Shown: positions 21,539-24,874 of the stretch, one piece after another | Layout of the letters: the number at the start of each line of letters is the position of its first letter | How positions within the stretch are numbered: the stretch's first letter is position 1 | Source of the DNA: Candidatus Nomurabacteria bacterium | GTDB taxonomy: Bacteria; Patescibacteriota; Saccharimonadia; Saccharimonadales; Saccharimonadaceae | NCBI GenBank assembly: GCA_031264785.1 | Contig: JAISDN010000011.1 | Location: 1 to 24,874 of the forward strand | Length of the DNA stretch: 24,874 nucleotides | Direction of reading: 5' to 3' | The notes under the pieces: generated by a model | What the model was told of the DNA's origin: nothing | What the model saw: the letters and a program-made list of their open reading frames with translations, nothing else | Databases searched by the model: none | Translations under genes and position numbers: made by a program

Positions 21539-22672
21539 ATGGAAGGAATTAATTTGAAAGAGCTGGCCAAGATTGTGTCGGTTTTGGCGGAGGAGAAGAA
21601 TTTGCCGGAAGAAGTTGTGATGGGCGCGGTGGAGCAGTCGATCGCGGCGGCTTGGCGGCGTGACAACGGCGATCGCGATCAGAACGTGCGGGCGGTTTTG
21701 AACCAAAATACCGGCGAGGCTAAGGTGTATGTAGCTTATGAAGTTGTCGAAGAGGTTGAAAATTCGGCCGATCAAATGACCGCCGAGCAGGCTCAGGAAA
21801 TTAAAAAAGGCGCCAAAGTTGGCGATGTGGTTGAGGAAGAGTTTGAAGTCAAAACTTTGGGTCGGGTGGCGGCTCAGACTGCCAAACAAGTGGTTTTTCA
21901 GAAACTGCGCGAGGCCGAGCGTGAGGCGGTGGCGGCGCAATTTGAGGACGAAATTGGCGAAGTTATTACGGGTACGGTCCAGCGGATTGACCCGCGTGTG
22001 GCGCGAATTGAAATTGGTAGCGCCAACGCTTCGGCCATTATGCCGCGCGACGAGCAAATTCCGGGCGAGCGGCTGGTGCCGGGCAATCGGATTAAAGTTT
22101 TGCTGAAAGAAATTGAGCGCGGCGAACGCGGGCCGCAGCTAATCCTTAGTCGGGCTACGCCGGAGTTTGTGAAATATCTGTTTGAGCAGGAAGTGCCGGA
22201 AATCGAAAACGGCGCGGTGGCGATCAAGGGCATTGCGCGGCTGGCGGGCCTGCGCACCAAGATCGCAGTGGTTAGCAATATTCAGGGCGTCGATCCAGTC
22301 GGGACTTTTGTGGGCGGTCACGGCACGCGGGTGCAAGCGGTGATGAACGAAATTGGCGATCAAGAAAAAATCGATATTGTGCAATATGATGATGATATTA
22401 AAAATTATATTACCAACGCTCTTAGTCCGGCCGAAATTACTTCGATTGAGCTGGACGAAGCCGAGAAAAAAGCCATCATTAAACTGCCGGAAGATCAGCA
22501 AAAAATCGCCATTGGTCGGGCCGGCCAGAACGTGCGCTTGGCTAGCATTTTGACGGGCTATAATATTGATATCGAAACTGCTGATGGCGCCAAAGTGGCT
22601 AGTGCCGAAAAGCCCAAAAAATCTGGCAACATTGAAGATGAGCTGCTGGACGTGATTGAGCAAACCGAATAA
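21539..22672 (+). CDS. nusA: Transcription termination/antitermination factor NusA
   Basis: 377 aa, a compact NusA without the C-terminal acidic repeats of enterobacteria. An N-terminal RNA-polymerase-binding domain (about 1-130, starting LAEEKNLPEEVVMGAVEQSI) is followed by an S1 domain (about 135-205, EIGEVITGTVQRIDPRVARI), KH1 with VGTFVGGHGTRVQAVMNEIG, and KH2 with AIGRAGQNVRLASILTGYNI. An acidic tail follows. NusA binds RNA polymerase and nascent RNA and modulates pausing and intrinsic termination. The start is supported by GGAAGG just upstream. Many genes here end in or are preceded by intrinsic hairpins, on which NusA would act. Its usual partners rimP and infB are not next to it; GAPDH follows. 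Confidence 0.95.
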   Translation: MEGINLKELAKIVSVLAEEKNLPEEVVMGAVEQSIAAAWRRDNGDRDQNVRAVLNQNTGEAKVYVAYEVVEEVENSADQMTAEQAQEIKKGAKVGDVVEEEFEVKTLGRVAAQTAKQVVFQKLREAEREAVAAQFEDEIGEVITGTVQRIDPRVARIEIGSANASAIMPRDEQIPGERLVPGNRIKVLLKEIERGERGPQLILSRATPEFVKYLFEQEVPEIENGAVAIKGIARLAGLRTKIAVVSNIQGVDPVGTFVGGHGTRVQAVMNEIGDQEKIDIVQYDDDIKNYITNALSPAEITSIELDEAEKKAIIKLPEDQQKIAIGRAGQNVRLASILTGYNIDIETADGAKVASAEKPKKSGNIEDELLDVIEQTE

Positions 22673-22694
22673 ACTTTTAATTTTCGCGGGCTTT

Positions 22695-22703
22695 TGCTAA
22701 AAT
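22695..22703 (+). promoter_or_regulatory. Extended -10 upstream of GAPDH
   Basis: TGCTAAAAT, same form as the rel -10. The -35 region (TTTTAA) is weak. The leader of about 25 nt carries a very strong AGGAGGTGGTG ribosome-binding site. Confidence 0.45.
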
Positions 22704-22733
22704 AAGTTTAAGCATAAATCAGGAGGTGGTGAA

Positions 22734-23747
22734 ATGGCAAAAACGCGAATAGCAATAAATGGTTTTGGGCGGATTGGGCGCAACGCCCTGAAAATTGCGC
22801 TGCAGCGCAGCGATCTTGAAGTGGTGGCAATTAACGATTTGACGGATAACGCCACGCTGGCACATCTTTTGAAACACGATTCGACTTATGGCGAATACGA
22901 GCCGAAGGTTAGTTTTGACGACGAGAGTATTTCGGTTGGTGGTCAGAAAATCAAAGTTATGAGCGTGGCCGAACCGGTTAATTTGGCTTGGGCCGAGCTG
23001 GGCGTGGAGGTGGTGCTGGAGTGCACCGGCGTGTTTGTCGATCCTAAAAAAGCTCACGCCCACATCGACGCCGGCGCGAAAAAGGTCATTTTGTCCGCTC
23101 CGGCCAAAGGCGATGGCGCGACCACCATCGTGTTGGGCGTCAACGACGACGCCATCAAAACCGCTGGTGAAATTATTTCTTGCGCTTCTTGCACCACCAA
23201 CTGCATTGCGCCGGTGATGGCGGTGCTGTGCAATAATTTTGGTGTCAAAAAAGCTATGATGAGCACCGTCCACAGCTACACTTCCGATCAGCGCCTGCTG
23301 GACGCGCCGCACAAAGATCCGCGTCGGGCGCGGGCGGCGGCGGTTAATATTATTCCGACTTCGACTGGCGCTAGCTTGGCGGCGGCCGAAACCATTCCAG
23401 CGCTGGAAGGCAAATTTGGCGGCACATCCTATCGCGTACCGACGGCTGTGGTGTCGATTTGCGACATTGTGGTGCTGCTGGATAAAAAAACTACCGCCGA
23501 AGAAGTTAATCAAGTTTTCAAAAAAGCCGCCAAAGAGCCGTATTATCAGGGGATTTTGGACGCCACCGAAAAACCGCTGGTGTCGAGCGATTACATTGGA
23601 AATTCATATTCCAGCATTGTCGACCTGCCGCTGACCCAAGTCGTGGCCGGCGATTTATTAAAAATCGTGACGTGGTATGACAACGAATGGGGCTATTCCA
23701 ATCGCTTGGTGGAGTTGACGGCGGATGTGGGGAAAGGGTTGAAATGA
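22734..23747 (+). CDS. gap: Glyceraldehyde-3-phosphate dehydrogenase
   Basis: 337 aa, full-length phosphorylating GAPDH of glycolysis: glyceraldehyde 3-phosphate plus NAD+ and phosphate to 1,3-bisphosphoglycerate. Rossmann motif INGFGRIGRNALKIAL at the N-terminus; Asp in AINDLTD (about 33-39) favours NAD over NADP. The catalytic Cys sits in SCASCTTNCIAPV and the catalytic His in STVHSYTSDQ. The segment after PTSTGA reads SLAAAETIPALEG rather than the usual AKAV.. form, a mild divergence near the phosphate site. The ribosome-binding site AGGAGGT (22721-22727) is the strongest in the window, which fits high expression. Codons are GC-rich. No clear intrinsic terminator follows except possibly the inverted repeat at 23751. 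Confidence 0.97.
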   Translation: MAKTRIAINGFGRIGRNALKIALQRSDLEVVAINDLTDNATLAHLLKHDSTYGEYEPKVSFDDESISVGGQKIKVMSVAEPVNLAWAELGVEVVLECTGVFVDPKKAHAHIDAGAKKVILSAPAKGDGATTIVLGVNDDAIKTAGEIISCASCTTNCIAPVMAVLCNNFGVKKAMMSTVHSYTSDQRLLDAPHKDPRRARAAAVNIIPTSTGASLAAAETIPALEGKFGGTSYRVPTAVVSICDIVVLLDKKTTAEEVNQVFKKAAKEPYYQGILDATEKPLVSSDYIGNSYSSIVDLPLTQVVAGDLLKIVTWYDNEWGYSNRLVELTADVGKGLK

Positions 23748-23750
23748 TGA

Positions 23751-23784
23751 TTTGTAAGACAAATGCTTGCAATTGTCTTACAAA
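23751..23784. promoter_or_regulatory. 12-bp inverted repeat upstream of the toxin-antitoxin pair
   Basis: Perfect arms TTTGTAAGACAA (23751-23762) and TTGTCTTACAAA (23773-23784), 10-nt centre. It begins 3 nt after the gap stop and ends 20 nt before the antitoxin ATG. A possible promoter overlaps it: -35 TTGCAA (23767-23772), 17-bp spacer, -10 TAGAAT (23790-23795). Position and symmetry fit the autoregulatory operator of a ribbon-helix-helix antitoxin. A terminator for gap is less likely because only AAAAG follows the stem. Confidence 0.6.
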
Positions 23785-23804
23785 AGAAGTAGAATGGAGG
23801 TATT

Positions 23805-24065
23805 ATGACAACAATTACAATTAGAACCGACGACACAATCAAAGATATTTTGGCCCACAACGCCAAAATGAACGGATTAACTCTGTCAGGCTATCTCAAT
23901 GTTGTATTTCGCCAATACATCTTTGACGATGAGCCATTAGAGATTGACGATAAGCGTATGCGAAAAGAGTTGGCTATCGCACATCGTCGCGCTAACGATC
24001 CGTGCACGGAGTATATTGATGCCAAAGTGGCGATCAAGGAGCTTGGTAAAAAATATGGCGTATAA
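23805..24065 (+). CDS. RelB/DinJ-type antitoxin
   Basis: 86 aa. The N-terminal ribbon-helix-helix DNA-binding fold (about 1-45, TTITIRTDDTIKDILAHNAK then GLTLSGYLNVVF) is followed by a charged C-terminal half that would wrap the toxin. RelB/DinJ-family antitoxins neutralise the toxin and repress their own operon as dimers. The start is supported by GGAGG (23796-23800) 4 nt upstream. The gene overlaps the toxin ATG by 11 nt. The likely operator is the 12-bp inverted repeat at 23751-23784. Family call is good although the sequence is divergent. Confidence 0.82.
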   Translation: MTTITIRTDDTIKDILAHNAKMNGLTLSGYLNVVFRQYIFDDEPLEIDDKRMRKELAIAHRRANDPCTEYIDAKVAIKELGKKYGV

Positions 24066-24345
24066 AGTCGTCATTAACCGTAAGGCTAAGGATGATATTG
24101 ACGAAATATACAAATATTACGCTGATACAAAATTTATTATTAAGTTTCAGGCGAAATATAATAAGGTGGTGACGGTGTTGAGGCTCTTTCCGCTGTCGGG
24201 CGAGCAGGTGTTTTGCGATTCGGAATATCGAAAGTTGATGATTATGCGTCGGTTTGTGCTGCTCTACAGATTGGATGACGATATCGTGAAAATCGAAAAT
24301 GTTTTTGACGGGCGCACGGATTATAAAATTAAGGGGGAAAAATGA
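24055..24345 (+). CDS. ParE/RelE-superfamily toxin
   Basis: 96 aa from the ATG at 24055; the frame is open further upstream but there it only shadows the antitoxin. Features of the fold: an N-terminal strand (YKVVINRKAKDDIDEIYKYY), a helix, then a C-terminal block YRKLMIMRRFVLLYRLDDDIVKIENVFDGRTDY, the usual ParE/RelE ending with R and Y positions. ParE members poison DNA gyrase and RelE members cut mRNA in the ribosome; which applies here cannot be decided. It overlaps the antitoxin by 11 nt and the rpiB start by 4 nt (ATGA), so toxin, antitoxin and rpiB are likely one transcript. Confidence 0.82.
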   Translation: MAYKVVINRKAKDDIDEIYKYYADTKFIIKFQAKYNKVVTVLRLFPLSGEQVFCDSEYRKLMIMRRFVLLYRLDDDIVKIENVFDGRTDYKIKGEK

Positions 24346-24791
24346 AAATTTATTTAGGGGCGGATCATCGCGGGTTTAATTTGAAGACGCGGCTGGAGAC
24401 CTATCTGGCTAAGCGAAATTATCCGGTGGAGGATGTCGGGAATGAGGTTTATGATAAGGACGACGATTTTCCGCAATTTGCGGCGGAGGCGGCTCTGAAA
24501 ATTATCGGTTCAGACGACGACGATCCGCGCGGGATTTTGCTGTGTGGCGGCGGACAAGGCGTGGCGATGGCGGCCAATCGGTTTAATTCTATTCGGTCCG
24601 TTGTAATTTTTACAACAGAAGCCTCAAAAGTAGCCAGACAAGAAAACGATGCCAATGTGCTGTGCTTGGCGGCGGATTTATTTGAAGACAACGACGCTTG
24701 GCAGGAAATCGTCGACGCCTTTTTGAAAACCAAATTCTCTGGCAAAACTCGTTACGTCCGCCGTAATCAGCAGTTGGACGAGCTGTCATAA
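24342..24791 (+). CDS. rpiB: Ribose-5-phosphate isomerase B-like sugar-phosphate isomerase
   Basis: 149 aa, RpiB/LacAB family. It should interconvert ribose 5-phosphate and ribulose 5-phosphate in the pentose phosphate pathway. Motifs: YLGADHRGFNLK at the N-terminus, DDDFPQFA, ILLCGGGQGVAMAANRFNSIRSV with the catalytic Cys, and ENDANVLCLAA. Two departures from the family pattern are visible: CGGGQG in place of the usual CGTGIG, and Glu in place of the His of the common HNDANVL motif. The substrate or mechanism could therefore differ. The start overlaps the toxin stop (ATGA), and its AAGGGGG ribosome-binding site lies in the toxin gene. Palindrome copy 3 (24600-24616) is read in frame as VVIFTT. 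Confidence 0.88.
   Translation: MKIYLGADHRGFNLKTRLETYLAKRNYPVEDVGNEVYDKDDDFPQFAAEAALKIIGSDDDDPRGILLCGGGQGVAMAANRFNSIRSVVIFTTEASKVARQENDANVLCLAADLFEDNDAWQEIVDAFLKTKFSGKTRYVRRNQQLDELS
24600..24616. repeat. 17-bp palindrome, copy 3 (inside rpiB)
   Basis: GTTGTAATTTTTACAAC, the reverse complement of the copies at 265-281 and 2076-2092, with the same arms and TTT at the centre. Read in frame as VVIFTT. Confidence 0.85.
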
Positions 24792-24801
24792 GCGAGTTAA
24801 C

Positions 24802-24830
24802 TTGACAATCTTGAATAAGTTTGATACAAT
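24802..24830 (+). promoter_or_regulatory. Near-consensus promoter at the window end
   Basis: -35 TTGACA (24802-24807), 17-bp spacer, -10 TACAAT (24825-24830) preceded by TGA. The transcript would begin near 24837 and run off the window; no gene start is visible in the last 37 nt. Confidence 0.75.
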
Positions 24831-24874
24831 GAGAATATAAGGGTAGGGCGTGCGAGCTGATTTTTAGTTTCGCT

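Noticed and set aside
21353..22057. 234-aa open frame on the minus strand over nusA
   Set aside because: It is antisense to a clear nusA, with His/Asn/Arg-rich composition typical of a shadow frame; no ribosome-binding site or domain.

Overview
This window looks like a piece of the chromosome of a small-genome bacterium, most likely a Patescibacteria/CPR lineage. That assignment is an inference. It rests on short housekeeping proteins (a 503-aa Rel lacking its C-terminal regulatory region), a K+-independent membrane pyrophosphatase, large proteins with no recognisable family, very tight gene packing and several genes that appear to be leaderless. TGA is used as an ordinary stop codon. I saw no tRNA, rRNA, CRISPR array or transposase.

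Layout. 1-2060 (+): the 3' part of pheT (cut by the window edge) is coupled to a membrane-anchored FKBP prolyl isomerase. 2061-7014 (+): a promoter with a perfect inverted repeat over its -10 box drives three genes of unknown function (117, 502 and 957 aa), visibly more AT-rich than their neighbours. 7017-7585 (+): a second promoter drives two overlapping small cysteine-rich genes. 7605-9650 (-): hppA, divergent from a lipoprotein gene (10057-10680, +) that has a long leader with competing hairpins and an intrinsic terminator. 10969-11154 (+): a 61-aa membrane peptide, also behind a structured leader. 11248-17342 (-): a surface-glycosylation cluster transcribed as GT-C copy 2, GtrB-like polyprenyl-phosphate glycosyltransferase, GtrA-like flippase, GT-C copy 1, then rel. 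GT-C copy 1 is intact except for a one-base frameshift in a run of ten C. 17419-19585 (+): an M29 aminopeptidase and an unrecognised HExxH protein, each with its -10 box exactly 6 nt before the ATG. 19651-21286 (-): a GNAT acetyltransferase followed by an M14-type deacylase. 21539-24791 (+): nusA, GAPDH, a RelB/ParE-type toxin-antitoxin pair overlapping rpiB, then a near-consensus promoter running off the end.

How the genes fit together. GtrB would charge a polyprenyl phosphate with a sugar, GtrA would flip it, and the GT-C proteins would transfer the sugar to an acceptor outside the membrane. Two GT-C paralogues, one with an off-frame homopolymer, suggest switchable surface decoration, although an assembly error in the homopolymer is the mundane alternative. 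Other observations worth attention are a 17-bp palindrome present three times (twice inside genes), the leaderless promoter geometry, the lipoprotein leader and the unknown three-gene cluster.
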